A DNA stretch of 64,000 nt, from assembly GCF_018320785.1 (NCBI RefSeq), contig NC_054866.1:14555885-14619884 (forward strand). The letters are read 5' to 3'. Shown piece after piece: positions 12,330 to 25,586 of the stretch; position 1 is the first letter of the stretch; each line of letters opens with the position of its first letter. Below the pieces are notes generated by a model. The model was not told where the DNA came from, did no database searches, and was given only the letters and a program-made list of their open reading frames with translations. A program made the position numbers and the translations under genes. The DNA is from Cheilinus undulatus (taxonomy: Eukaryota; Chordata; Actinopteri; Labriformes; Labridae).

Positions 12330-15300
12330 AAGTTCAAATTTGAATTTCAGATGAAAAGTTTAGATGCAAATTGCAGTATTTTCCTTTTTTTTTGTTGTAA
12401 CCAATATGGATTTTTGCTGATACCCAATATGCCAATATTGACAAAAATAATTTTAGCAGATATTGATATCAATACCGATATTTTAATGTAATTCAGACAA
12501 AAAAAATTCAGTCCTTAAAAAAAACTATTTAAAGTTTGACCAACAACTTAACAAATTTCCAAGCTGAAAACACCCCAAGTGTAAGTAATCATGATGAATA
12601 AAGAAAATAATCAGCTGAACTAGGTCTGTTTTTCCAGACTTAAATTTGGCAAACGTATTTTTTTTGAAATGCCAACATTTGCACCTGTTATAGGCTGATG
12701 TTTATAGCCAAAATATCAGTTGTAAATAGTGGCAGAAATTTTCTTATAGTGCATCCCTAGTATCCTGGCACCATCCAATGTTTTCTTGGTTTATATTATA
12801 TTTTTGTTAAAATAAAATCATCTTAAGCTCAAGTACTTTTTCATTTCCATCTGGCAACACTGAACATCACGTAGTGAGACTGACCCAGCTAAAAACAAAA
12901 ATGGATAATCATAGCACATTGTGAGAGGTGGAAGAAGTTTAACTATTAAGTTATTCAAGTCAAAAGTATTGTTTAATTACCACTACAGCTACGAGCCATA
13001 GCAGACTGATGGAATGTTGACCTGGACCCATTAATGTTTTTAATGGCAGCCTGGTTACTGATTCAGCAAGCACTCCGACATAACAGATGATGTATACATG
13101 CTGTGTGTTTAATAATTCATGTCTTCCATAATGCTTGATGCTTGTCAGTGAGCTCCCCGCTCATCGAAAGAAACACATTGATTTGTTTTCCGTCTCTCAA
13201 ACCCTCCATCCCGTCTTCCACTCCCATATTATTTTTTTTTAGCTACTGACCACAAATGCATCCTCTTAGACACACTCCTTTTTCTATATACATTTTTAAT
13301 GTTTTTAAGACCAGGCAAGAATGTCCACTACTACCTACTAGCTCTACTGTTTGGAGGCCTTAAATATGCACTCATAGCCAGCTTCTTTGTGGTAACTTAG
13401 CGTTTGTTGCATCGCATGGATTTAGTTTTTAGTGGTTTCTTGTCTTGCTGCGTACCACTGAAAGTAATACACTCAGTAAAATAGCATGGCTTTGCATGCA
13501 GAGAGTGCACGTAAGATTTGATTTATAAGATCAAAATGAACCAAAAACATAAACTTGACAGACTGAATATGGGACGAATGAATGATGTTTGCCATTATGT
13601 GCCTGTATGTTGTATATCCTTACAGTATCTTCTTTTATACTTAAAGTGTCTGATAGTTTCACTTTGATTGGCATCCTCCATTCATCCAGTGAGCTTTACT
13701 CATTGCCTGATTTTGACCTGGGGGTGGGTTAGCACATAATGCTTACAGATTAATATATTTAACATCATTTCTGTATTATGAAATCATAATTTAATGTCTA
13801 ATCTAAAATTGTTGACTATTCTCTGTTTGAAGAGATTTTTGGGGCGGTTTTATAATATTTTTTGTATTTGTATCACATTTGAAGATTTGAAGGTTTGATT
13901 TTAATGCTGTCTCTTTTTGTTTCTTAATGTTTTGACATGCTGTCTCAACATTTCTACTAAGAGAAGTGCAAATAACACTAACAGGTGAAGGCTGGTAGTG
14001 GCTTACTGATGGGAAAGCAAAAATTAAATGTTATTGCGAGGCCAAGAGGAATTTAGGGATTATGACATTTAGCAACCAGGTTCTTTTCTTGTGTATTTCT
14101 GGGTCAGCATCTAAGGCTGGAGATATACTTGCTGCTAACAATGTAAGTGTGACGGTTGCCTCGCTGTGCATGCCTTCAAAAAGTGGCGAGCGTGAGATGT
14201 AGTACACTCATGACCAGTAGGGGCAGAGGAGAAGTGGTGGAGTCAACACAGCAGCAGAGCAATATTGCCAAAAAGAGCAGTTAGTTTAGCTTAACCGGTA
14301 GAGTATTCACCCATGTACAGAGGCTCAACACTTAAATGCAATAGTCCCAAGACTTAAACCTGGTACTGGCACTGTTTGGTGCACTCTTCCTCCCCAGAAA
14401 CCTTTTTGAGAATTCCCCACAGTGGGCAGCGGAGCTGCCGGTGTTGACATTAGGCTACTGTGCATTTAAGTTGATAAAAAAGAACACTCAAAGGTGTATT
14501 TCAGAGCCAGAAACGTAGGAGAAAGCATTGAATTAGCCCTCTTGACACAAATGTCAGTGGCTGTGTCAGAGGAGCTGAGTCACCTCGGGGTTACTCACAA
14601 AGAAACTTGCAGAGACCTGACTGATAGGGGCGTCTCTGTACACAGTTAGTGATGTAAAAGCTTACAAAAGCCTTGTTGCCTACATAGATTTCCACACTCA
14701 TACCTCTTAGTTAAGTGTTGCATTTAAATGTCAAAATATGCTCATCAGACTTCACAATAACCATTCAAGTACTCCTTCTGTTTTCAACATCCCATTTGGT
14801 TGAAAGTCACCGGTAAACTGGGTCATGTTTTAAATCATGGCATCATTGGCATTAGCATTAACCCATCCAGTGCCTCTGTTACAAATGAGATGTTGCTATG
14901 GAATATGCTGGTTTACAGTTCCTAAAATGATCTACAACCCTTTAATTCTGATATTTCAAGCTTTCTAAGCCCTCTGTGTTCGCTACATAGATTACCCTGG
15001 GGAATTTGTGGACTATAGTTTTATTTAACTCTAGCACCATGATTATACACCAGTGAGTAGGATGTCCCTTTTGCTGTCCAGACAGGATGGGACAGGGTGC
15101 AATAGGCTGATTGAAACTTCTTTAAAATGACCCTGTAAACTGATGGCTTGAGTCAAGTGGGTCTATCGCATTTGCATTTGTTTAGCTTTTGGTTTGATAA
15201 ATGTCTGAGTATATTTTGACACAATAATGTAAAACTGAACAAAAAGACATGTAAGTGCAACTCTAAGCCATTAGCTAACGTGATCACTCTTTAAACCCAA

Positions 15301-15557
15301 ACACCAGGAAACTGTTATGGCTGTACTCAGAGGAAAATGTTGGAGAAACAATGCCAAAACAACAATGCTAATTGCTATTAATTATTTCAGACCTAACCCT
15401 AGAATTAACATAACAATAAAAAAGTCTTTGAGTGGCACCATATTTGTAGTTTACATCCTACACACCAGGTAGTTGTGTCTGGCCTGAACTTTCTGGTATG
15501 CCCTCGAGAGGTATTGTCCAAGATATGTTGCATTTAAGCAATTGCATTTATGAGTAC
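12330..15557. other. Intergenic DNA
   Basis: No exon or RNA gene is recognisable. About 12390-12775 has GATATTGATATCAATACCGA and CATCCCTAG-type sequence, typical of decayed hAT ends in fish. About 14281-14450 may contain a decayed tRNA-like SINE head (TAGCTTAACCGGTAGAGT). The remainder is unremarkable AT-rich DNA. Confidence 0.4.
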
Positions 15558-16111
15558 AATCATGCCAGATATACAGTTTCACATAGCTATTGTAAAGGAT
15601 ATACTTCATATCCATCTGGAAGATCTCCACAGCCTATGTTTTGAAAGGACAGAGCCATTCAAATAAATCGAGCTGTATGATTGGATGAACATTCTGTCAT
15701 ATTCATTACATGCCAGTCTAAGCAATCAAACATGTAACATAGTAGGCATTTACAGCCCCAAACTATACAATATAATCTTGACAGGCAGCCATTATCATTG
15801 CTATCAGTGGAGCAAGGTGGTGAATCAAGCTCTTGTTGAAACCAGCTGGGAAAAAACATCTTTCCAACAAGAAACGCTTCCTGTAGTGCAGTTCTTTACT
15901 CTTCTTATAATAAAAGAACTGTTCCCTAGTTCTGATAAAACTGCCGCTATAACTACTTCCACATTGCCATTGTTTACAGGCCTGCAGTGAAGATAAACCT
16001 TACTTGTAGCTACCACATCTGATTGGTCCAATCAGTCTCATACTGGCACAATTTTTTAGCTCGAAGCTTTGCAATATGAGTCCATTTGATCCATCAGCTC
16101 TGAAAGGTTAG
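15558..16111. mobile_element. MITE family A, copy 2
   Basis: The left part contains CATATCCATCTGGAAG, followed by AAGGACAGAGCC and GATTGGATGAACATTCTGTC. The middle contains CTATCAGTGGAGCAAG and TTCTGATAAAACTGCC. The right edge reads ATCCATCAGCTCTGAAAGG. These blocks occur in the same order in the copies near 41.4, 52.5, 54.0 and 56.1 kb. Open frames of about 100 codons within it are chance frames, since other copies do not keep them. Confidence 0.65.
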
Positions 16112-17043
16112 CTGTTTTTAGTGGTCTGGATCATGTGACTCAGCTCAGTAAGACAAGTAAGACAAGTCAGCTCTTCGCCTCCCTAGCAGCTCTTCTCATG
16201 CAATTATTTTCTTCTTGTGGGCCCAATGAAACTGCTCACTGGCTGGGCTGTATGACACCCATGGTATAAAACATTACAGTCATACATCAGGCATGTATAA
16301 CTCTGGTAGAGCATATTGGAAAAAAGATCATCTCTATTCTGTCAAGAAAATATCAAAATTGTAAATAAAAAAAACTTTTTTAACAGGATCCAAATCCCGT
16401 GGTTCACATAAAAGAGCTCTCTTTAAACTGTCTCTATCACATCACTACAAGGTTAAACAGCAAGTACATCTCCAGACCTATAGGAACAAAAAGATCTTAA
16501 ATGACATCTGTAAATCATCAGCTGGCAGTCACGTCACAGCTGAGGTTAAAAGTAATCTATGATGACAAATGTGCCATATCTGAGTGCAAATATCATTCCA
16601 GGGACAGATTTCTACAGAGATGGAACTTTTTTGTTTCAGAGTAGGGCGCTTTATCAATTTGTAAAATGACATTACATCACTCTCTTCAGAGCCATCGGAC
16701 TCAATCAGCAACAACAGTCATCTCAGCCTCCAAAACACAGGAACAGATTCTCTGCTGCTTCTTGGAAGAACTGCTTTATTCAGTCTTATTGTTTGTGAAT
16801 AAAGATTATGGTTTCTCCCACTCTTACAACAAGCAAAAACGAAAAAAAATATACATCAATTCAGGCAGATTCTGTTTTCTTTGAAATGAAATGACTGTTT
16901 TTGTCAGTGATGGGGGTCCAAGGCTTTGAAGAGAGAAGCTTTACAGCTGTCGTATAAATATCTGTCTCTGTCAGGATCCTTTTGAGGGCAAGGGTCGCTG
17001 ACTTTTTAAAATTTCATTCATTTATGTATTAAAATTTTCTTTT
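16112..17043. other. Intergenic DNA
   Basis: AT-rich unique-looking sequence. I see no exon, RNA gene or clear repeat boundary. Confidence 0.35.
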
Positions 17044-17745
17044 CCAATTCTGAAATTTAAGTCAAAATTCTGAGATCAAAGTCAGAATCCGGAGATTAAA
17101 GCAGAATCCCAAATTATAATCAAAATCAAAGTCCAAATTCTGATATATAAATCAGAGTTCTAAGAGTAAAGTCAGAAGAGATTCTGAGATCAATGTTAGA
17201 ATTCTGAGATTAAGGCAGATTTAAGGCAGATTGCTGGGTTTAAGTCACAATTAAAGTCAGAATCCTGAAATTAAAATTAGAATTGAAATGCATAATCCTG
17301 AAATCAAGGTGAGAATTCTGAGATTCAAGTCAGATTTGTGGGATAAAAGTGAGAAGTAAAGTCAGGATTCTGAGATGAAACTCAGAACTCTAAGATTTTT
17401 GTAAGAATTTCAGTCATTGATCTGAGATTAAAGTCAGAAATCTTTGATGAAAGCCAGAATTGTCAGATTAAAGTCAGAATTTAGGTCATAATCCTGAAAT
17501 TAAAGCAGAATTAAAGTCATAGTCATGACATTAAAGTCAGAGTTAAAGGCAGGTTTCTGAGATTGAAGTTAGAATTGAAGTGATTATTCTGAGATTAAAG
17601 TTAGAATTAAAGTCAGAACTCTGAGGTTAAAGTTAGATTTAAAAGAATTATCTTGAGATTAAAACCAATAGCTAGATTAAATTCAGAATCCTGGGATTAA
17701 AGAGAATTCAGACTTTTTCTTCAGCATTCTGACTTAAATCTCACA
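17044..17745. repeat. Degenerate minisatellite, about 20-bp unit
   Basis: The motif TCTGAGATTAAAGTCAGAAT and variants (GAGATCAAAGTC, CTGAAATTAAAG, AGAATTAAAGTCAG) recur about thirty times in the same orientation with frequent substitutions and small indels. The far right edge (TTCTGACTTAAATCTCAC, about 17726-17745) carries the unit in reverse orientation, and the flanks contain TTTTCCAA (left) and TTGGAAAA (right). The array may therefore be the internal part of an inverted-repeat element. Confidence 0.85.
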
Positions 17746-19984
17746 TTTCATATATTTTTCTCATAGTTGGAAAAGTAGAATTGCATCTCAAATTATTTTC
17801 TATTTGAGTGGCCCTGATTCTCTGCCGTATTTATGTTCGTTTCAGACAAAGAACAGTAGTCTGAGTTTGTCAGTGGTAAACTAAGACAAACATGAACACT
17901 CTTTTTGGGGGCACATTTGTCTTAAAAAAACTTGGAGTTGCAGCGACTAAAGCCTGTTTCACCATGACTGAATGAAGCATTTGTTCCTAACTTCCAATTG
18001 AGAGTAATGAAGACCCTGAAATATGTTAAATCAGTACCCATTTTTATAAAATCCTCAAATCCCTGCTGAGTTTTGAAGAGGCCTGCATGTGGTGTGATGG
18101 TTACATGTTCATTTCACAAGTGCCTGCATCCACCTTCCTTCTCAACAATAAGCAATTGATAAGTGTTTGTTTTTCTAGTGTTATGCATGTAGACAAGGCA
18201 CTTTTCATACACGCATGCACAAAAATGTAAGCAGGGTGGATGATGTGTCAGCTCAGGGTGCAGTTATCACCATGGCAACCTGACATTGTGTCCCCTTTTG
18301 CCTCCCAGACTGACTGAGATCCACTCATCTGATCTGGTTCTGTTCATTTGTTTGTGCTTTTCATTGATTTCTGCCTTCTACCACCAGAGCCTTCCCCTCC
18401 TCAGACATTTCATCTAATTTTTTCACATAGACAGAGGTGGATGCATATTTATTAGTGCATATTAATCAAAGTAGAAGTTGTAAATCTTTTTGTCTCGTTC
18501 TTTTTATGGATGATCTACTTGTAGGTAATCAGATTTGTGCAATAACGGTTGTTCATCTCACTTTGTAACCCACTTTTAATTGATGACATGAATGCAAGAT
18601 AACCTTATTTTTGTAAAGAAACCTGAAAAGTGTAAAAAGATGTATGTATATGTGTAGAAGTGATGCTCACATGGGAGCCTGTGTGTGATAATGAGATCTT
18701 TAAATGGTGGTTCAAAGAAGGAAGTGTTTCCCAAAGTCAGCATGGAGGCTGTTAGTCACCTTGAACGTTTAATATGCAACCTTTGAGCAGAAATCAACCA
18801 TTTCCTTATCTTCCACATTAAGGCATTTCTAAAAAAGAGTGAGATCAAACTCACTGAAAGACTGATAGACCGTTTTTTAAGTGCAAGATCTACTGGACAA
18901 CTGCTCTGAAAGTCAAATATAAAACCTTTAGGGTGGTGTTTAAAAACAAACATGTCAGATTCCTGATCTCGACTTTGGGAAACCTTCCCTGTCTGGTTTT
19001 CAGAGGCCTGTGGTGACTCCTGCTGCATGGACTGTTGTCGGCGCTCTTATAAAAGGCCCTCCCCCTCAGGCACTGATGCTGACTCGGTTTTATCATGCTG
19101 TCCTCTCCTTTTATCTGAGCCAGTTTGATAAGACCACACACTCGCATCAGATGTTGAGGTTTTATCTTTTTTTGTTTCCACTCCTTAAGGCTCTTAGGGA
19201 CTGTATATTGTACATAGAGGCCTCCACTACGGCAAACCTTGAAGGCCAAACCAGATGGAGCTGAACAAAATCCAGAGTTATTTTTCACAAAGGAAAATAA
19301 AACTTTGTTTTGTATATCAGGGATGAATAAATGAGATTTTAACAAACAGGAAGATGACTCAGTGTTTTTTTTTGTTTTTTTTTTTTTATTTCTCTCTGAG
19401 TGGTTTTCCTCTGCAGCCGTGATGTTCTCCTGCCTGCTCTCATTCCCTTCAGTAACAGCTGGGAAGCACCTGGAGTGTTGTTATTGTCCCGTACTGATAC
19501 TCCCAGTGGGGCAGCAAACACAGTTATGTCATAATAATGATCAAATTACTTGTTTTTTTTCTCCCATATCTTTTTATAGCTCACAGATTCAAAGGCTTCC
19601 ACAACATTTGGTAGAGGCGCTGCTTTTTGATTGGCTGAAGTGTCCTACATGCAAAACTCAATTTTATTCCATTATAATTCAATCTTCCTTGAAGATTGAA
19701 CCTACAATTACATAACCAATTTGTAGTTTATCTTCACTGATCTTTTCAGCGCTGATTGTTTATTTGTTTATTGGGTGTATGTTTTCTATTAATCTGTGAC
19801 ACACAGAGGCCTGAACTCAATGCATTTTTGATCCTTATCTTACATCAACAGTTTGACCATCAGTACTTTTACAGGCTATATAACAAAAAGCAGTGCCAAT
19901 AGAGAAATTGATTCTAATAATCCAAGTGGCCTGGATATATTTCTTTCAGGAGAGACTTAAATATGAGTGGACAATGATTTGCTT
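17746..19984. other. Intergenic DNA
   Basis: No coding exon is recognised. A 151-codon minus-strand open frame (18890-19345) has no recognisable domain or homologue and is treated as chance. T-rich runs lie near 19365-19390. Confidence 0.4.
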
Positions 19985-21395
19985 ACAACCCTAATTCCTA
20001 AAAAGATGGGGCACTGTGTAAAAAAATCAGAGTGCAACGATTCACAAATCTCATAAATCATTTTTTTAAATCACAATAGAACATATCAGGTGTTGAAACT
20101 GAGACATTTTAACATTTCAAGAAAAACTATCGACTTCCTTTTAATTTGATAACACTAACACATCTCAAAAAAGTATGGACAGGGCCATGCTTACCATTGT
20201 GCAGCATCACCTTTTCTTTTCAAAACAGTCTGTAAATGTCTAGAAAGTGAGGAGACTACTGTGAAAGTTTTGGGAGAAGAATGTTGTCCCATTCTTGTCT
20301 GATGTATTATTCTAGCTGCTCAACAGTCCTGGGTCTTCTTCAATGTTTTTTTTATTTAATGATGTTCCAAATGTTCAGGCCACTTGGACTCTTCTATTGT
20401 TAATCCATGCTGTTGTGATGGATGTTGTGTATGGTTAAGCATTGTCTAACTGAAACATGCAGGGCCTCTCCTGAAAAGATGTTGTCAGGATGGGAGCATT
20501 TGTTGCCTAAAACCTCTATAACCTTTCCAGATGTGTAAGCTGCACATGGCATAGGCACTAATGCAAACCCATACCACCAGAGATGCAGGCTTTTGAACTG
20601 TGGGCTGAAGCTGCTGGTTCCCAAAAAGAATTTCAAATTTTGATTCATCCGACCACAGAACAGTTTTCCATTTTGCCTCAGCCCTTCTTAAAATTAACTT
20701 TGGCCCAGAGAAGACGGTGGTGTTACTGGATAGTGTTCACATATGGCTTCTTCTTTGTATGATAGAGTTTTAACTTGCATCTGTGGATGGCACAGTGAAC
20801 TGTGTTGACAGTGTTCTTCTTTAATGTCGCCCAACTTGAAGATCACTAGTCCAGTGTTGACTTTTGGCCTTGTCCCTTGGGCACAGACATTTCTCCAGAT
20901 TCTCTGAATCTTTTGATGACATCATGCACTGTAGATGGTGAAATATTAAAAGTCCTGTCCATTTTATGTTGACGACCATTTTTGCTGAAAGTTTTCCACA
21001 ACTTTTAATCACAGTTTTTCAAAGGTTGGTAAACTTCTGCCCATCTTTACTTCTGAAGGACTCTGTCTCTTCAAAATGTTCCTTTTATACCCAGTCTCAT
21101 TACTGACCTGTTTTCAGTGAACCTTAATAGTTGCAAATTGATCCTCCAGCTGTTTTTTTCATTAGTATGGATTACTTTTCCAGCCTTTTGTTGCCCTGTC
21201 CCTACTTTTTTAGATGTGTTTCTGCCATTATATTCAAAATGAGGTAATAGTTCTCATAAGATGGTAAAATGTGTTATTTTCAACATGTGAATGTCTATGT
21301 TCTATTGTGAATTAAATATGGGTTTATGAGAACTGCAAATCAATACATTCTATTTATTTTTATTTAACACAGTGTCCCAACATTTTTTGGGATTT
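19985..21395 (-). mobile_element. Tc1-like DNA transposon, decayed
   Basis: The left edge (CAACCCTAATTCCTAAAAAG, then GGGGCACTGTGTAAA) and right edge (AACACAGTGTCCCAACATTT) form long imperfect inverted repeats that continue inwards (CACAATAGAACAT against ATGTTCTATTGTG). The minus strand keeps remnants of a Tc1-type transposase near 20500-20650 ([13 protein letters not shown], then SLHIWKG-like), broken by stops and frameshifts. A better preserved relative lies at 60852-62420. It cannot be active. Confidence 0.8.
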
Positions 21396-23119
21396 TTAAA
21401 AATTGATTTATTTTTGCAACAGACTCTGGATTACAGAGCTAGTTAAGTATATGGGATAATATTGTCATGAAATAAAGACCTTCCAAATATGACAAAAATC
21501 CTGAATGCTTCCTTAAAATATCTGCTTAATATTATCAATATTATTATTAATATGATCAAATATATAACAGAGACCTTGGCATGGGATATTTTTCCAAAGT
21601 AAAGAAAATGATGCTCAGTGAAATTGACCTTTGACCTATGCCCTCCAAAATCAGACCAGGTTGTCCTTGAATCAGAGTAGATGTTTGTCCAAAGTTCAAA
21701 GAAAATCTTTCAAAGCATTCTTGTCTAATAATTTATCACGTTCACAAGAACAACTCTGATGGATGTTTGTACAAAAAGATGGATCACCTGAAAACATAAC
21801 TCCTCCAGCCCTGGCTGTCCCTGGCACAATGGGCCTAAAAACATTACAGTTTGTCAGTATAGTCATGGTATAGCTTCACTGGAAGCTTAACCAAAATGTT
21901 CCATTATAAGTTTTACTATCTTCAGTACCAGCCTCCCTCAGCATTTGACGTAGTCAGGATTTTCAACCCTGAAAGTTTTTCATTGACCTATGTTGGTGTT
22001 TTTCTGTCCTCTCCTTCTGGTGTATCCTCATGAAAAAATGCCCTCACAGACTCACACTCCTCTGTACTGTTGTTTCACAGAGTGTGAATGGGAGGAGAGC
22101 ATCTGGACTGTAATGGTTAGAAAGAGCAAGAGTAAAAGCTTAATGAGCTAAATGAGCTCATTCGTTAAGTAGGCTGCAGCTCAGTCCCTAGGAGAGCTTC
22201 AGGTGGAAGAATGAGGCTTTCTCTGGAGAGACTGAGTCAGACATGTCTGCCTCTGTATGAGCTTAAAGTCACTGTTTAGCACTTTTTTGAAGCTTCTGTT
22301 GTGGTTTATACCTCCCATATTATCTTTAATCCACTGTAATCTCACTGCAGCTTAACAGCTGTGGTGATGTGCACTAACACCACTATATCCTGTTTCTTGA
22401 CCTGGTAATCAAAGTGTTCATGTGCCTCAGTGTGCATACATGTGTGTTTCCCTGTCAGAGATAGAGAAGTCAAAACTGTGGGAAAAATCACAGCATCACA
22501 GCGGCCCGTCTGTATCGCAGCGAATGAGGATGGAAACACATGATGTAGAGCAGAGCGCCATCTGTCCATGCGGTCGTCGCCCTCGCTCTGATGGATGCTA
22601 AATATTCATCAGGTTTCTCTCAAAAAGAGTCTTCCTGCTCTCAGTTATTGCTACAGTGGAGGAAAAGCTCATCTCACTTGGAGACAGATTGATGTAATGG
22701 CTGGTAAGAGGTGCAGACAGGCCTCTGGAGACAGATGCACTCAGCTCTGCATCTCTGTGTGAATGCATGTGACTTTTTCAACACTGTATCTCCTACAAAG
22801 AAGAGGAAAAAGTCAGTGATAGTATGCAAATTCATTTTCCATTGCCTCTATGCATCAGTTTTAATTTTGTTGATGAAAACTATGACCAAAAACGTCCATC
22901 GACCACCTTCTAAGACTAGCTAAAAATAGATCTTTGATCATAAATTATCTGATAAATAAAGGTTTTGTCTTTATCAAGGAGACATAGATGAGACTAAATT
23001 GTTAGTACTGCATTGGCTTACTTTAAAGACCATATGTCTCCTCTGAGCATACAATAGTGCATTAATCTAAGTGTGTTACTGCTGTATTAGTTTTACACTG
23101 TGACTAATTTTAACTATTG
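21396..23119. other. Intergenic DNA
   Basis: No exon is recognisable. The section 22050-22740 is unique-looking, with several AGCTC/GAGCT and purine-rich stretches, but I cannot assign a function. A conserved non-coding element is possible and would need alignment to other fish. Confidence 0.35.
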
Positions 23120-23668
23120 CAAGCAGATGGATTGACCGGACTCCATGTCAGTCATCTGGCAGATCCATCTTGCTAAGCGCCAATCTGACACCCTTGTGCC
23201 AGGTCTGAGAACGGACCTGACCAATCAGCGTAATTTGAGGAAAACAAGGCGGTAGCTAGGGGTGGGGTTTGGTTGAACTGGAAGATGGTAGCAATGGCTG
23301 CCGCTGCTGTAGTGTATAGCTCAGGTGTAGTCATAGTATAGCGTCAATTTTATCAGAATTGTGCCAAATTGTTTTATTAAAATGAGCAAAGAGCCACACT
23401 GAAAACTTCTCTTGGCAGAGAAAATGTTATTGCACTTCACCCAATCAGCCTTGCTATGAGTTTTATCCACCAAGCTTGACCGTTCATAAACTACACCTGC
23501 CAGTAGAGCTCAGGTTGCACATGTCTACCACCTCATTTTGTCTTGTTGCTCTAATATTCCATAATGAATGTGACAGACAGAACATTTGTCCAATCACCTG
23601 CCAAGAATGTTTTGAAAAGTCCCGCCCTTCCCAAAAGCTGTAAATGGGAAACCAGATGAATGTAAAAT
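23120..23668. mobile_element. MITE family A, copy 3 (inverted)
   Basis: This is a reverse-orientation copy of the family A element. The reverse complement contains ATCCATCTGG-like and GGGCGGGACTTTTC-like left-side sequence. AACATTTGTCCAATCACC matches the GATTGGATGATCTTTCT block of the 54.0-kb copy, and GTGAAGTGCAATAACATTT lies in the middle block. Edges are approximate. Confidence 0.55.
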
Positions 23669-24571
23669 TTTTCTCATGAAATGGATATTTGAAACTGTCT
23701 GCTGTGTTAGGTGAAACAACAACAAAACTACTGGTTGGTACTTCCCTCCTCATTAAAGCACTCAGTACCAGACCAAAGGTCTTTGCATACTGTTATTTTC
23801 AGATACATTTCTTTCAGACCCATTGTAGGTACCAGATCCGTCCGGGGTCAGATCTGTCCAGGGCCTTTAACTTCTGATGACGAGGTACATTATGATTGGC
23901 TGTGATGACGTCGCGTTATTAGTGGCTGGATGCTTATATAGTGAACCTTTTAGCTCTCTACAAAGCTAACTCTGAAAGCTAACTTTAGCATCATAACATT
24001 ATTCATACCATGACTTTCTTTTTACCTCCAAATCACCATCTTTCAACCCTACTTTTTAAGGTGATGTTTAATTCTTTGACATTTAAAGTCATAACTCTCT
24101 GTTTGTTCTTGCTATATATCGGGACAGTCTGTGATTGATGTCTTACATAATATTTAATAAGTGAGAGAACAAATAATAATTTAATTTATTACTTAACTAT
24201 AAAACTAGATCTTGTGTGTAGATGTGTCACTCTTATGCTTTTATTAACCAAAACATTTTTCATTACAAATATATTTCTAGTATTGCATGATTGAATTATA
24301 ATTTTTACCTACAAAATAAGGATCTTTATGAAACAAGGTAAAAATCCCTGTACTTGCAGTAAAAAAAAAAAGGAAAACAAATTTTTAAAAATCTGTCATT
24401 TTCAAAATAAAACATTAAAAATATCTATCTTAAACTGAACGATTAGGATATCTATTGATCTATCAACTCTGCGGTATCATGGTTTGTCACCTTGGAGTTG
24501 CCATATTTAATAATATTTGCGACGTTATCATTAGGCATAGGCCCCAGGACAGATCTGTCAGTCTGGACATA

Positions 24572-25586
24572 CACTATATTGCCAAAAGTATTCACTCACC
24601 CATCCAAACAATTGAAATCAGGTGTTCCAATCACTTCCATGGCCACAGGTGTATAAAATCAAGCACCTAGGCATGCAGACTGTTTCTACAAACATTTGTG
24701 AAAGAATGGGTCGCTCTCAGGAGCTCAGTGAATTCCAGAGTGGTACTGTGATAGGATGCCACCTGTGCAGCAAGTCCAGTCGTGAAATTTCCTTGCTCCT
24801 AAATATTCCACAGTCACCTGTCAGTGGTATTATAACAAAGTGGAAGTAATTGGGAATGACAGCAACTCAGCCACCAAGTGGTAGGCCACATAAAATGACG
24901 GAGCGGGGTCAGCGGATACTGAGGAGCATAGTGTGCAGAGGTCACCAACTTTCTGCAGTCAATCACTACAGACCTTTAAACTTCATGCGACCTCGGCGCG
25001 CCGGTAGTCGAGTGGTTAAGGCGCATGCCATATACGCAGGCGACCCGGGTTCGTGGCACTATTTCCTGCATGTCTCTCCCTGTTTCCGACTCTATCCACT
25101 GTCCTATCAAATAAAGGCAAAAAGGCCAAAAATAAATCTTAAAAAAAAAAAAAAAAAAAACTTCATGCGACCTTCAGATTAGCTCAAGAACAGTGCGTAG
25201 AGAGCTTCATGGAATGGGTTTCCAAGCCATACAACACCAAGTGGAATGCAAAGCGTTGGATGCAGTGGTGTAAAGCACGCTGCCACTGGACTCTAAAGCA
25301 GATAGAACACCTTTGGGATGAATTAGAGCGGAGACTGAGAGCCAGGCCTTCTCATCCAACATCAGTGTGTGACCTCACAAATGCGCTTCTGGAAGAATGG
25401 TCAAAAATTCCCATAAACACACTCTTAAATCTTGTGGAAAGCCTTCCCAGAAGAGTTGAACCTGTTACAGCTGCAAAGGGTGGACCAACATCAAATTAAA
25501 CCCTATGAATTAAGAATGGGATGTCACTTAGAGTAAGTTCATATGCGAGTCAATGCAGGTGAGCAAATACTTTTGGCAATATAGTG
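24572..25586 (+). mobile_element. Tc1-like transposon, internally deleted
   Basis: The inverted ends CACTATATTGCCAAAAGTAT (left) and ACTTTTGGCAATATAGTG (right) are flanked by TA dinucleotides, the Tc1/mariner target duplication. The plus strand encodes the N-terminal helix-turn-helix end of a Tc1-type transposase (starting MGRSQELSEFQSGTVIG at 24706). After the SINE, it encodes the C-terminal end (TLKQIEHLWDELERRLRARP). The central DDE catalytic part is missing and there are stops, so this is a non-autonomous relic. Confidence 0.88.
24994..25157 (+). mobile_element. tRNA-derived SINE inside the Tc1-like element
   Basis: The A box (GTAGTCGAGTGGTTAAGGCG) and B box (GACCCGGGTTCG) resemble tRNA-Leu/Ser. 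The body has CATGTCTCTCCCTG and TCTATCCACTGTCC, and the tail is about 18 A. An exact 16-bp direct repeat, AAACTTCATGCGACCT, flanks it at 24978-24993 and 25158-25173. The perfect duplication and long A tail suggest a fairly recent insertion. Confidence 0.93.

Noticed and set aside
15685..16031. Overlapping frames of 101 and 68 codons
   Set aside because: They lie in a family A MITE, and other copies of the element do not keep these frames.
17044..17745. CRISPR-like array
   Set aside because: Units are contiguous and diverged with no unique spacers, and the DNA is vertebrate; it is a minisatellite.
18890..19345. 151-codon minus-strand open frame
   Set aside because: No recognisable domain, no plausible splice partners, and composition like the surrounding non-coding DNA.
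25209..25499. Apparent protein-coding gene
   Set aside because: It is the C-terminal remnant of a Tc1-type transposase with the catalytic centre deleted and a SINE inserted upstream.
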